This document shows positions 1 through 8,135 of a stretch of DNA of 54,122 nucleotides, piece after piece (positions within the stretch are counted from its first letter, which is position 1; each line of letters opens with the position of its first letter). Origin of the DNA: Synechococcales cyanobacterium GL140_1_metabat_312 (lineage in GTDB: Bacteria; Cyanobacteriota; Cyanobacteriia; Leptolyngbyales; Leptolyngbyaceae); NCBI GenBank assembly GCA_025351345.1, contig JANXWB010000033.1, positions 1 through 54,122 on the forward strand. The letters are read 5' to 3'. Both the position numbers and the translations under genes were made by a program. The notes under the pieces were generated by a model. It was given only the letters and a program-made list of their open reading frames with translations, was not told the DNA's origin and made no database searches.

Positions 1-6
1 GGGGCG

Positions 7-102
7 TTATTCCGAATGACAATCCATACATAGGTGATTTTGTTTACCTTTTTTAGTCCCGTTTTTACGGATATGACTCGATTGACATTCAGGACATTCC
101 AT
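7..102 (-). pseudogene. IS1-like transposase, N-terminal zinc-finger fragment (InsA-type remnant)
   Basis: A 31-codon frame begins MECPECQSSHIRKNG and has Cys pairs at residues 3/6 and 25/28. This matches the N-terminal zinc ribbon of IS1-family transposases common in cyanobacteria (family knowledge). In intact relatives the second CxxC is followed by GRQF and the rest of the protein; here the frame reads HSE and stops. Only the head of the transposase remains inside the window. Whether more lies left of base 1 cannot be seen. It sits downstream of the psaFJ terminator, so it does not interrupt that operon. Confidence 0.6.
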
Positions 103-154
103 CAAAATTCACCTTAACGCATACCCTAATTATGCAACGCCGAATTCTCTTAAC

Positions 155-198
155 AAAAAATGCCGATCGTATTGGAATCTCCAAAGTACGATCGGCAT
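155..198 (-). terminator. Rho-independent terminator of psaF-psaJ
   Basis: A perfect 12-bp inverted repeat (ATGCCGATCGTA at 160-171, TACGATCGGCAT at 187-198) encloses a 15-nt loop. Read on the minus strand it is followed by six U residues (155-160). It lies about 70 bases past the psaJ stop and should end the psaFJ transcript. The stem contains the CGATCG core of HIP1-like elements. Confidence 0.8.
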
Positions 199-269
199 CT
201 TTCTATGTAGCTTCATACAACGGCTTTCGCCTCTAAAAAATCAATGCCTTTCGACATTGGATTCTTTAT

Positions 270-386
270 TTAAAGTGGATACGCCAATAGATCGGGGAAA
301 AACCGATTAAATTCGATCAACATCCCAGCGGTTACAGTCAGCAACAGCATAAGCAGCACAGGACCGCTGGAGAGATAACTTTTCAT
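270..386 (-). CDS. psaJ: Photosystem I reaction centre subunit IX (PsaJ)
   Basis: A 38-codon gene starts [20 protein letters not shown] and ends [10 protein letters not shown]. PsaJ is a single-span thylakoid membrane subunit of photosystem I that packs against PsaF and coordinates chlorophyll and carotenoid. The length, the one hydrophobic helix (about residues 8-27) and the C-terminal [10 protein letters not shown] signature match PsaJ proteins. It starts 55 bases after the psaF stop on the same strand, the usual psaF-psaJ order, and is followed by a clear terminator, so the two genes are almost certainly one transcript. Confidence 0.93.
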   Translation of the reverse strand: MKSYLSSGPVLLMLLLTVTAGMLIEFNRFFPDLLAYPL

Positions 387-441
387 AACAAGCCTCTAAA
401 TCCAAGAAAACAATACAGACTAAACCCGATCGTCAAGATGA

Positions 442-930
442 CTAGCGAGGTGAAACCGTGATTTCGCCGTCTTTCGCCAACAGCTTGCCGGAGGTAAATT
501 CACCAAAAGCCGCTAGAGGCCAAGTGAACCCGCTGAGCATACATTTGATCGCCAAAGGAACATCAATAGTGATTTCCTTCGCCTCAGGGTTAGACCCTTT
601 CTGAATCGCTTGTAGATAAACACGACCGACCCAACCAATCCAGCCCGTAATGTATAAAAACATGAGGCCGGGGATGATGAACTGGCCAGCAAAAGCTGGG
701 TTATCCACAATCAAATGGGGCAATCCTTCTGGACCACAAAGCAAACCTGCCTTGGAGTATTGCTCGTAGCGGCGCATGGCCGTCGGGCTTTCAGAAGCCT
801 TCATTCGGGTAGCAAACGCCTCGGATTTACCGCAAGGCGTCAGATTATCGTAAAGCGCTTGGGCTGGAGCTGTTTCCACGAACCCAAACCACAAAAGCAC
901 TGCTAGAACGATCGCAAACAAACGTCGCAT
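442..930 (-). CDS. psaF: Photosystem I reaction centre subunit III (PsaF)
   Basis: The 162-residue protein [14 protein letters not shown]... has an N-terminal lumen-targeting signal with an Ala-x-Ala end (APAQA), then the mature start near DNLTPC. A conserved Cys pair lies in the lumenal part (TPCGKS and LLCGPEG), followed by transmembrane segments ([14 protein letters not shown] and the [13 protein letters not shown] region). PsaF is the lumenal docking side for plastocyanin or cytochrome c6. An upstream in-frame ATG at 990 would add 20 residues, but the start at 930 is preferred: it is preceded by a GGAAGGAA ribosome site and immediately opens the signal peptide. Divergent from tsaD with a 112-bp shared spacer. 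Confidence 0.95.
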   Translation of the reverse strand: MRRLFAIVLAVLLWFGFVETAPAQALYDNLTPCGKSEAFATRMKASESPTAMRRYEQYSKAGLLCGPEGLPHLIVDNPAFAGQFIIPGLMFLYITGWIGWVGRVYLQAIQKGSNPEAKEITIDVPLAIKCMLSGFTWPLAAFGEFTSGKLLAKDGEITVSPR

Positions 931-975
931 GGAATTCCTTCCCTCTACAAAAAAGGTTTGAAAAAACTGGGTATC

Positions 976-1006
976 TTGCTTAGCCCGCACGGGGTTACGC
1001 TAAAAT
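976..1006 (+). promoter_or_regulatory. Possible -35/-10 promoter for tsaD
   Basis: TTGCTT (976-981) and TAAAAT (1001-1006) are separated by 19 bases, within the psaF/tsaD divergent spacer, about 40 bases before the tsaD ATG. The match to sigma-70 consensus is only partial and the spacer is long, so this is a weak call. Confidence 0.3.
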
Positions 1007-1042
1007 AAATCCAGAAATTCCCACCCAAACGCTACCAGCATA

Positions 1043-2089
1043 ATGGCGACAGTACTTGCGATCGAAACAAGTTGTGACGAAACAGCGGTGTCTATCGTTA
1101 AGAATCGTGAAGTTCTTAGCGATATTGTTGCAACTCAGATTGATATTCACCGTATTTATGGGGGAGTTGTCCCCGAAGTGGCGTCTCGTCAGCACCTTGA
1201 AGGCGTAAATGTTGCGATCGATCAAGCCCTAGAACAATCTGGCCTAACTTGGCGTGAAATTGATGCGATCGCTGCCACCTGTGCGCCGGGACTCGTGGGT
1301 GCGCTTTTGGTGGGGCTGATGGCGGCAAAAACCTTAGCCATGGTGCATCGAAAGCCGTTCCTTGGCATCCATCACTTAGAAGGCCATATCTATGCGTCCT
1401 ACCTCAGCGACCCAACTCTGGAGCCGCCATTTCTTTGTCTGTTGGTGTCGGGTGGCCATACCAGCTTGATTGCGGTGAGGGAATGTGGGCGCTATGAAAT
1501 CTTGGGCCAAACGCGGGATGATGCTGCGGGGGAGGCGTTTGATAAAGTGGCACGGTTGTTGAAGCTGGGTTATCCTGGTGGGCCGGAAATCGATCGGCTC
1601 TCTAGCATCGGCAATCCTAAAGCCTTCCCCTTACCCGAAGGTCGTATTTCGCTTCCGAATGGCGGATTTCATCCCTATGATGCGAGTTTTAGTGGATTGA
1701 AAACAGCAGTACTTCGCTTAACTCAGACACTTGAAGCCACAGGAGAGCCGTTACCCGTGGCCGACATTGCCGCAAGTTTTCAGTTCACGGTTGCAAAGGC
1801 ATTGACTAAACGAGCGATCAAATGTGCGTTGAATGAAGGTTTGACGACGATCGCGATTGGCGGTGGTGTGGCGGCAAATAGTGGATTACGATCGCAATTG
1901 CAAGCGGCAGCGACTCCCCACGGAATCCGGGTCATTTTTCCACCTTTGAAATATTGCACCGATAATGCAGCCATGATTGCTTGTGCAGCAGCCGAACATT
2001 TTGATCTAGGTCATCGATCAGATTTGGGCTTGGGAGCACGATCGAGACTGCCTGTTTCGCACGTTATGGATTTATATGTAGGACCATAA
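1043..2089 (+). CDS. tsaD: tRNA N6-adenosine threonylcarbamoyltransferase TsaD
   Basis: TsaD (Gcp/YgjD/Kae1) transfers the threonylcarbamoyl group onto A37 of ANN-decoding tRNAs, working with TsaB and TsaE. The 348-residue length is normal. Visible hallmarks are the N-terminal ASKHA start ([10 protein letters not shown], residues 5-14), the metal-binding His pair in HHLEGH (His111, His115), GGHTSL, the [12 protein letters not shown] segment and the late [11 protein letters not shown] motif. The coding sequence is intact, but its last about 22 codons (2012-2077) are repeated at 2775-2840, on the far side of the MntA/HepT genes. The present C-terminus reads MDLYVGP, whereas the displaced copy reads MDLYHPLD, so the end of the gene appears to have been exchanged. 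Confidence 0.95.
   Translation: MATVLAIETSCDETAVSIVKNREVLSDIVATQIDIHRIYGGVVPEVASRQHLEGVNVAIDQALEQSGLTWREIDAIAATCAPGLVGALLVGLMAAKTLAMVHRKPFLGIHHLEGHIYASYLSDPTLEPPFLCLLVSGGHTSLIAVRECGRYEILGQTRDDAAGEAFDKVARLLKLGYPGGPEIDRLSSIGNPKAFPLPEGRISLPNGGFHPYDASFSGLKTAVLRLTQTLEATGEPLPVADIAASFQFTVAKALTKRAIKCALNEGLTTIAIGGGVAANSGLRSQLQAAATPHGIRVIFPPLKYCTDNAAMIACAAAEHFDLGHRSDLGLGARSRLPVSHVMDLYVGP
2012..2077 (+). repeat. Direct repeat, copy 1: 3' end of tsaD
   Basis: These 66 bases match 2775-2840 with 5 mismatches at a constant offset of 763 bases. Four of the mismatches are synonymous in the TsaD frame (Ser TCA/TCG, Gly GGA/GGG, Leu TTA/CTG, which accounts for two changes); one changes His to Gln. The two copies bracket mntA-hepT. 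Confidence 0.9.
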
Positions 2090-2092
2090 TCT

Positions 2093-2431
2093 ATGAATAC
2101 AGTTGAATTTTCCGCTATGCTGATCCAAAACGTTGACCTGCCGATGGGAGAACTTAAAAAGATATGCGATCGGTGGCAAATCGTTGAATTTTCATTATTT
2201 GGATCCATCTTGAGAGATGACTTTCAAGCAACTAGCGATATTGATGTTCTAATCTCTTTTGCGCCTAATGCTCGAAAAGGTTTGCTTGTCCTAGCCCGAA
2301 TCAAACACGAATTAGAAGACTTGTTAGGAAGAGATGTTGATATTCTAACGAAGAAATCAATCGAACAAAGCCACAACAAAACTCGAAGTGAAAACATTTT
2401 AAAATCGGCTCAAATACTATATGTCGCGTGA
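2093..2431 (+). CDS. mntA: MntA-type nucleotidyltransferase antitoxin
   Basis: This 112-residue protein has a minimal nucleotidyltransferase fold. The diagnostic GSX10DXD motif is exact: Gly37-Ser38, then Asp49-Ile-Asp51, followed by a hydrophobic strand. In characterised HEPN/MNT modules MntA adds AMP residues to the Tyr of the HepT toxin and silences it. The gene starts 3 bases after the tsaD stop and overlaps hepT by 11 bases, giving a tight two-gene module. It appears complete. Because the partner toxin is shortened, the antitoxin may have little left to control. Confidence 0.85.
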   Translation: MNTVEFSAMLIQNVDLPMGELKKICDRWQIVEFSLFGSILRDDFQATSDIDVLISFAPNARKGLLVLARIKHELEDLLGRDVDILTKKSIEQSHNKTRSENILKSAQILYVA

Positions 2432-2705
2432 TCAACAATCAATTCAAGACATATGGAATGCAGCTCAAGAGATTCTCAGTTTTACGCTGGAGATGAGCTA
2501 TGAGGAGTTAGCATCCGATCGGCGCACTCAAGCTGCGGTTCTCTACGAAATCGTCGTTATGGGAGAAGCCGCTAATCGGTTATCTCCTGAATTTCGATCG
2601 AATCATCCTGAAATTCCCTGGAAAGATATCATTGGAATGCGCAATATTCTGGCTCACCAATACGAGAAGGTGGATACGGAGGTTGTGTGGGATGCGGTTC
2701 GATAG
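2421..2705 (+). CDS. hepT: HEPN-domain RNase toxin HepT, truncated by an in-frame stop
   Basis: A 94-residue HEPN (DUF86) protein carrying the RX4HXY signature: Arg74, His79, Tyr81 (RNILAHQY). In the family the Arg/His pair is the RNase site and the Tyr is AMPylated by MntA. The frame stops at TAG 2703-2705 right after VWDAVR. Reading through it continues in the same frame for 17 codons (DIPEIIVLLQPC...) to TAA at 2757-2759, which is how HepT proteins normally end. One base change from a sense codon such as CAG explains the stop. The catalytic motif is retained, but the last helix is lost, so activity is uncertain. Start overlaps mntA. Confidence 0.8.
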   Translation: MSRDQQSIQDIWNAAQEILSFTLEMSYEELASDRRTQAAVLYEIVVMGEAANRLSPEFRSNHPEIPWKDIIGMRNILAHQYEKVDTEVVWDAVR

Positions 2706-2774
2706 GATATTCCTGAGATAATTGTTCTCCTACAACCTTGTATCAGAATGGAAGATTAAGTCTCCCTACTACAA

Positions 2775-2840
2775 CATCGATCGGATTTGGGCTTGGGGGC
2801 ACGATCGAGACTGCCTGTTTCGCAAGTTATGGATCTGTAT
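2775..2840 (+). repeat. Direct repeat, copy 2: displaced tsaD 3' end
   Basis: This is the second copy of the tsaD C-terminal coding segment. It encodes [19 protein letters not shown] and then DLYHPLD with its own TAA (2853-2855). It is not attached to any tsaD body. With 2012-2077 it flanks the MntA/HepT module. Looping out one repeat would remove 763 bases and restore a continuous tsaD. Confidence 0.9.
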
Positions 2841-2887
2841 CACCCTCTAGATTAAGACTAATAATTCCCTTACTCTCTAGAACTCTT

Positions 2888-4282
2888 ATGAAAAAAGTTC
2901 CCCTAGGCGATCGATTTCTAGGATTTCATGGTTGGGTGCTATTGGGCTATGCTCTGATGGGACGAGGATTTTCCTATGTTGGGATTCCACCGCTATTCAT
3001 TGGCGAAATTTCCCTTATCTTTGGATTTATCAGTATTTTTCTGAACCGATCGACCAATTATTTTCTATCCACAGCATTCCCAAAAATACTCAAATTACTT
3101 CCAGCCCAGATCCTAGTCATCTTCATGACATGGTGCTTGATTTGTACCCTTCCCTATGTCTCAAAATATGGCATTGATAGTGTGCGAGACTCGGCAATTT
3201 GGTACTACGGCTTTTTTGCCCTGATCATCGCAACCCTGATTGCCGCCAATCCAAAGCGATTACTCGATATTCTCAACCGCTATCGGCACTTTGTCACTAT
3301 TTTTTTGGTGTTGTGTCCAATTTTCTTTTTAATCAACCAAGCCGAAATTGCACCCAAGTTACCCAGTTCGCCTGTAGCCATCATTGAATTAAAAGCAGCA
3401 GATTTAATGATTCATCTGTCTGGCGTAACGGCATTTTTTGTGGCTATGAAAATTCAAAATATTGGATTATTTATTGGAAGTTTTATCGTTAATTTAGTGG
3501 TTGTCGCAGCCCAAGCGAACCGATCGGGAAGTTTGGCTTTTTTATGTTCTTTTTTAGTAGTCATAACGTTCCGTCCTCAAAGCTATCGAATTTGGGGAAT
3601 TATGGTCACCTTACTTCTAGGGGGAATGTTAGTTCTGGCCTTTCATCCAGAACTTATTGCCCCTATTTTTAGCAAGATGGCAACTATTTTTGTAGACGAT
3701 GGTGCTGAACGCTATCAAGGGACGAAAGAATTTCGACTGAAGTGGTGGACCCACATTTACAATTATACCTTTGGCGGCGAATACTTTTGGATGGGTAAGG
3801 GCTTTGGTGTGAATCTCGGACTGGATGATCACTTCGATCCCCTAGGAGATGGAAAAGTCCGAAGCCCACATAATGGACACCTTTGCATCTTGGCTCGGAG
3901 CGGGGTTCCAGGGTTCTTTCTGTGGATTGGGTTGCAAGGAACTTGGGTGTTAGGCATTTTACAACGGTTGCTACGATCGGTGATGATTCAAGGCCAACGC
4001 CTGTGGCGGGGTCTATTTTTATTCCTGTTCTGCTACTGGATTGCGTTCATGATCACCATTAATTTTGAGGTGGTTTTGGAAGGTCCATCGGGCGGCGTTT
4101 GGTTATGGAGTCTTTTGGGGCTGGGACTAGCGGCAATGTTTGTTTACGACTCTCATGCTGATCTAATGAATATTCCGGTTAATGAATTAGATCTTGATTC
4201 GCTCCATAATGAACCAGTGCGTGAAGTTGAGAGTTCATTTTTTCCTGCTGATATTGGCGCTGACGACGCATCCCGATACTAA
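2888..4282 (+). CDS. O-antigen ligase/polymerase-like membrane protein (Wzy_C type)
   Basis: About 464 residues from MKKVPLGDRFLG, with at least ten hydrophobic segments and a large loop in the C-terminal half (roughly residues 270-340) containing WWTHIYNYTFGGEYFWMGKG and HNGHLCILARSG. That layout of a polytopic protein with a periplasmic loop of the F-x-G...H-N type is typical of the Wzy/WaaL O-antigen ligase superfamily (family knowledge). These proteins polymerise repeat units or attach glycans at the periplasmic face. An upstream in-frame start at 2738 is rejected because that stretch is the displaced tsaD 3' end in another frame. The downstream glycosyltransferases converge on it. Confidence 0.75.
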   Translation: MKKVPLGDRFLGFHGWVLLGYALMGRGFSYVGIPPLFIGEISLIFGFISIFLNRSTNYFLSTAFPKILKLLPAQILVIFMTWCLICTLPYVSKYGIDSVRDSAIWYYGFFALIIATLIAANPKRLLDILNRYRHFVTIFLVLCPIFFLINQAEIAPKLPSSPVAIIELKAADLMIHLSGVTAFFVAMKIQNIGLFIGSFIVNLVVVAAQANRSGSLAFLCSFLVVITFRPQSYRIWGIMVTLLLGGMLVLAFHPELIAPIFSKMATIFVDDGAERYQGTKEFRLKWWTHIYNYTFGGEYFWMGKGFGVNLGLDDHFDPLGDGKVRSPHNGHLCILARSGVPGFFLWIGLQGTWVLGILQRLLRSVMIQGQRLWRGLFLFLFCYWIAFMITINFEVVLEGPSGGVWLWSLLGLGLAAMFVYDSHADLMNIPVNELDLDSLHNEPVREVESSFFPADIGADDASRY

Positions 4283-4309
4283 TAGATGTACCCGTCAAAA
4301 TAGCCAGCG

Positions 4310-4347
4310 GTCCCCTGGTAAAGATATAGTCCCCTGGTAAAGATATA
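4310..4347. repeat. 19-bp perfect tandem duplication
   Basis: GTCCCCTGGTAAAGATATA occurs twice head to tail (4310-4328, 4329-4347) in the 149-bp spacer between two convergent polysaccharide genes. No function is apparent; it looks like a slippage duplication. Confidence 0.85.
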
Positions 4348-4431
4348 AACTGTGATGTTATCGGTCAGCTTGAGTTGCATTATCGAGATAAGTATTAGAT
4401 CTACCCAAAGGCTAATATTTTGTATTATGAA

Positions 4432-5673
4432 CTATAGCGATCGGTACAACTCACTATAATCTCGGCCTCTCGTCTCCCACAGATAAAACTGCCGTACTCG
4501 CTGTTGGGCCGCAATACCTAGAGCCGATCGTAATGCTTTATCTTGATTCAACTGCACCATCGCTTGTGCTAATCCTGTCACGGCCTTGGTTGGATTCACA
4601 GCAGGTACCCGAATGCCCGTTTCATCAGTAATTTGTCGGCTAGGTCCACCCAAATCGAGACAAATTACAGGCAATCCCGCTGCCATCGCCTCTAGGCAAA
4701 CGGTCGGTGAAAAGTCATGCAAACTAGGATGCACCAACACATCACATTGCGCCATTACTTGCAGCGCATCTATCCGAGACAATGGACCTAAGAACTTAAT
4801 TCGATCGCCCCAGCCCGATCGCTGAACAAGCTCTTTTAACCGCGCCTCTTCCGCACCAGTCCCGCCAATCCAGTATTCTGCATTAGGTAAATCCGCCTCA
4901 ATAAACCCCCGAATACCCAAATGAAATCCCTTCCAATGAATCAGTCGTCCTAAGCTCAAAAATCTGACTGATTGATTTGAAGAAGAATTAGAAAACTGTA
5001 CTTTGAGTTGTTCAAATTGTGCCAACTCCGCCGCAGTAATTCCCGTTTGGCCACTCACCCATTCCAGACGTTTCACACCCAGTGCCTTCAGTCGTTTCGC
5101 AGTTTCAGGCGTACAAGCCAAAGCGATCGCACTCTTTCGGGCTGTCAAATGCACAAATGGATCTAACTCACCAGAAATACGCGCCGCTTGTCGTAAAAAC
5201 TCATATAGTTTTGCTTTTAAATTGAAATCTTTCCAAAAACTAACCGGAGCTGATTCCCCACCGCCCACTGGACCCCAGACAAAGGGAATCGGTAAAAAAG
5301 ACAGAAAACTTGGAGCCGAATACCGCCCGTAAGTGGCATGATGAACAAGGTCAAAGCCGATCGTTTGATGTAGAGTTTTGATTTTAAAATAAGCCGCAAT
5401 TTGCCAAAGATAATGATGCAAATGGACATCCCATTGAATGCCTTTGCCCCCTGTTTCCCAGTCGTAAACCCAATCAAAGGGATCTAAATATATCCAATGA
5501 AGCTGTGCGGCGACTCCCGTCATTAGTTCTGCTTCAATACCCCGCCGATGAGTCGCTGTCGTCAATACCCAGACTTCATGGTCTTGGGAAATAGCACTGG
5601 CAATATTCCACCCCACACCGGGTTCCGAGCCTTTATTCGGTTCACAAGCATAGGCTGAAACTAAAACTTTCAT
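4432..5673 (-). CDS. Glycosyltransferase family 4 (GT-B fold)
   Basis: A 413-residue GT-B protein. The N-terminus MKVLVSAYACEPNKGSEPGVGW is the typical start of a GT4 subgroup with an acceptor-side glycine loop. The C-terminal domain shows SLGRLIHWKG, and the donor-binding segment has the family signature E-x7-E-like stretch in HDFSPTVCLEAMAAGLPV. It should transfer a sugar from a nucleotide donor onto a lipid-linked intermediate in the cytoplasm. Donor and acceptor cannot be told from sequence. It is the last gene of the leftward block (ABC exporter, GT2, GT4, GT4), 83 bases after the previous one. Confidence 0.85.
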   Translation of the reverse strand: MKVLVSAYACEPNKGSEPGVGWNIASAISQDHEVWVLTTATHRRGIEAELMTGVAAQLHWIYLDPFDWVYDWETGGKGIQWDVHLHHYLWQIAAYFKIKTLHQTIGFDLVHHATYGRYSAPSFLSFLPIPFVWGPVGGGESAPVSFWKDFNLKAKLYEFLRQAARISGELDPFVHLTARKSAIALACTPETAKRLKALGVKRLEWVSGQTGITAAELAQFEQLKVQFSNSSSNQSVRFLSLGRLIHWKGFHLGIRGFIEADLPNAEYWIGGTGAEEARLKELVQRSGWGDRIKFLGPLSRIDALQVMAQCDVLVHPSLHDFSPTVCLEAMAAGLPVICLDLGGPSRQITDETGIRVPAVNPTKAVTGLAQAMVQLNQDKALRSALGIAAQQRVRQFYLWETRGRDYSELYRSL

Positions 5674-5756
5674 TATGAATCCAAGCCATTTATTCTAATA
5701 CTGCTCATTCTGATCAATTACATTGTAGATATGATGCTGAATATGATTCTAAATAC

Positions 5757-6941
5757 CTATTCTAGATAAGTAACATTGCCTGATCCCGAGACGGCAGCAG
5801 CATCCAACGTCTCAATTCCGCCATACGCCCTAAGAGCCGATCGGGCGATCGTCTCCCATTTTAGATTGGCTAATACATAATTCCGTCCCGACAATCCCAT
5901 AGACCGCCATCGATCGCGGCATTCCAAAAGTTTCAATAGCGCATCCTGAATTGACTCTACCGTCGGCTTCACCACCAATCCTGCACCACTTTCATTCACA
6001 TAGGATGCTAAACCTGCAACCTCTGAAATCACAATTACTCGCCCCGCCAACATTGCTTCTAATGCTGATAAACTAAATCCTTCAAATCGGGATGGCACAC
6101 AAAAAATATCATATTCCATCATCAATTTGGTGGGGCTACTCTGATAGTCCGGAGCTAAAAACGTCACGTGATCTTGAATCCCTAAGCGTATCACCTGCGC
6201 CTGAAGAGTCGCCCGATCGCCCCATTCCGGTCCCTGCAATGTGACATGAATCCCCTGATACTCCAACACTTGGCTCGCTGCGGTCAGCAACAAATCCAAC
6301 CCCTTGTTGTGGGCATCAAAACGACCTAAAAAGTAAAGGTGGGGAATCCCCTGCTGCCGCCACTGAAGCCTAGATGCTGGTGGGATATCGGATGGATCAA
6401 ACCCATTAGGAAGTGCAATAGTTTTTGTTTTGATGCCACGCTGATGAAGATAGTGCTGATGCCGCCTATCTAAAATTTGCACGGCCCAAGCGGCTCTTAA
6501 CATCGGCGCTTCTTGGAGATACCAATAAATAATTTTGAGCCATTTTTTCTTCTGGAAAATAGTCGGATGGTAAGGATCGTGGGGAGCCACAATATAGGGA
6601 ATTCGTTGACGTTTTAACAGCCTCGCCATCGCTGCCACACTTCGGTGAAAAATACCATTGAGAATGACCCGATCGCCCTCGTTAATCTCCGTCTTAATAT
6701 ACGCCACAAGCGCAGGGGATAGACGCATTGTTGGGTGCGTATGGGGAGCGGAAAAGGTGCGAATATCATAGCCAAATTCACTTCGACGATATCCCGCCGC
6801 TGGACCTTCGCTTAAGACTGTTACTGATTGTCCTATTGCCGCTAGCCCCGAAGCCAAACCATGCACAGCTTTCGACACCCCTTCGGAACAAGGAGGATTG
6901 CATAGGGGAAAATGTTTAAGATAGAAAAAAATTTTCATCAT
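5757..6941 (-). CDS. Glycosyltransferase family 4 (GT-B fold)
   Basis: A 394-residue protein with GT4 features: an N-terminal acceptor domain (CSEGVSKAVHGLASGL), a linker, then YFLGRFDAHNKGLDLLL and the donor-site motif FEGFSLSALEAMLAG, where Glu residues contact the nucleotide sugar. The start has two adjacent Met codons (MMKIFFYLKH); either could be used. It lies 83 bases from the next glycosyltransferase and on the same strand as the GT2 and ABC exporter upstream, so it probably acts in the same polysaccharide assembly. Substrate unknown. Confidence 0.85.
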   Translation of the reverse strand: MMKIFFYLKHFPLCNPPCSEGVSKAVHGLASGLAAIGQSVTVLSEGPAAGYRRSEFGYDIRTFSAPHTHPTMRLSPALVAYIKTEINEGDRVILNGIFHRSVAAMARLLKRQRIPYIVAPHDPYHPTIFQKKKWLKIIYWYLQEAPMLRAAWAVQILDRRHQHYLHQRGIKTKTIALPNGFDPSDIPPASRLQWRQQGIPHLYFLGRFDAHNKGLDLLLTAASQVLEYQGIHVTLQGPEWGDRATLQAQVIRLGIQDHVTFLAPDYQSSPTKLMMEYDIFCVPSRFEGFSLSALEAMLAGRVIVISEVAGLASYVNESGAGLVVKPTVESIQDALLKLLECRDRWRSMGLSGRNYVLANLKWETIARSALRAYGGIETLDAAAVSGSGNVTYLE

Positions 6942-7024
6942 AAATAGAAGACTAATAAAGCAATCACTTAATTTAAATCATTCAGAATTTGGGGATCAAT
7001 CCAATAAAAAAGGCGAGTAAAAAA

Positions 7025-8092
7025 CTAAATATAAACAGCAGGAGCTAGAGGTAATTTCGTTGGAACTCGCATAAAAGTTTTAGACCATTGAGGAATTATC
7101 TTTGGCTTTCCACAGGTTAATTTTAGGTATTCTCTTGATGCACGGCGGACAATTTTATGAATATAGGGGTGAAAATTTAGCTTTTGCGTGGTGTCAATAT
7201 ACCAGTAACCCGATCGATAGATTTTTGATTCGATCGCTAACTGATTAAGACAGATATCCCAAGCCCATTTTGCTCTCTCCACCTGACCGATGTGCAACCA
7301 TTGATCCATCCAATTAAAATAAAGACCAACAATGCGTTCTTCTCGCTCCGGGGTGTAACATGAATTTGAAATCAAATGTGCATGAATAGCGCTCAAGCAA
7401 TCTCCCCAGTGACTTCTAAGATGGTGTGAAGTTATCATGTCTGTCCCTATAGAAGAACTCTGCATTACTCGCCAGTAATAGTCTTGAATTGAGAAATTTT
7501 TATACTTTAAATTTAACGCCAGCGCGTGAACATGAAATTCGACATCTTGCCAACTGAGAAGATTCTCATTCCATTCAAGATGATAATGGTCGAGCGACGA
7601 TTTCCGCCAAATGGGACCTGTGGTTTGCCAAGGCGCATCAAGGGACAAAAAACGATCGAGGGCAAGAGATTTACTGTCAAGATTGAACAGTATCTTTAAG
7701 TCATCTGGACGATTTTTAAATAAAACCCCAGTGAAGATTCCAAAATCTAAATCCAGATTAGCATCCATCTGAGCCACTCTATTTTCTAACGATGTAGTGG
7801 CCAATAAGTCATCTGAATCTAAATAAATGATGTAGCGTCCTTGAGTCAGCGTAGTCCCCAGATTTCGGCAGGCGCAGGCTCCAGTGGGTAAGGTTTGACG
7901 CTGTACATAATGAATACGATCGTCAGACTTAAGCCAAGATTCCATAACTGAAACTGTATTATCTGTCGAGCTATCATCTACAACAATCACCTCCCAATTC
8001 TCTAAGGTTTGATGGATGATTGAGGTAAGGGTTTGAGAGATCAAGCTCCCACGATTAAAGGTTGGGATTACGATCGAGACATCAGGACGCAT
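7025..8092 (-). CDS. Glycosyltransferase family 2 (GT-A fold)
   Basis: A 355-residue GT-A protein beginning MRPDVSIVIPTFNRGSLI. It has the nucleotide-binding VVDDSSTDNT (about residues 37-46) and the metal-binding DxD region YLDSDDLL (about 91-98). The C-terminal half is family-variable. It likely adds a sugar from UDP-, GDP- or CDP-linked donor in the cytoplasm. It sits between the ABC exporter (43-bp gap) and the GT4 genes, all leftward, suggesting one operon. Confidence 0.88.
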   Translation of the reverse strand: MRPDVSIVIPTFNRGSLISQTLTSIIHQTLENWEVIVVDDSSTDNTVSVMESWLKSDDRIHYVQRQTLPTGACACRNLGTTLTQGRYIIYLDSDDLLATTSLENRVAQMDANLDLDFGIFTGVLFKNRPDDLKILFNLDSKSLALDRFLSLDAPWQTTGPIWRKSSLDHYHLEWNENLLSWQDVEFHVHALALNLKYKNFSIQDYYWRVMQSSSIGTDMITSHHLRSHWGDCLSAIHAHLISNSCYTPEREERIVGLYFNWMDQWLHIGQVERAKWAWDICLNQLAIESKIYRSGYWYIDTTQKLNFHPYIHKIVRRASREYLKLTCGKPKIIPQWSKTFMRVPTKLPLAPAVYI

Positions 8093-8135
8093 ATCTAATT
8101 TCCAGTTTCAATACGGCAATTATTCCTACAACCCA

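Noticed and set aside
2012-2840. An integrative element with attachment sites at tsaD
   Set aside because: No integrase or other mobility gene exists in the 700-base interior, and the copies differ throughout rather than sharing a perfect core, so att sites are not claimed.
2738-2887. A 50-residue N-terminal extension of the Wzy-like protein
   Set aside because: It overlaps the displaced tsaD 3' end in a different frame; the membrane protein starts naturally at 2888.
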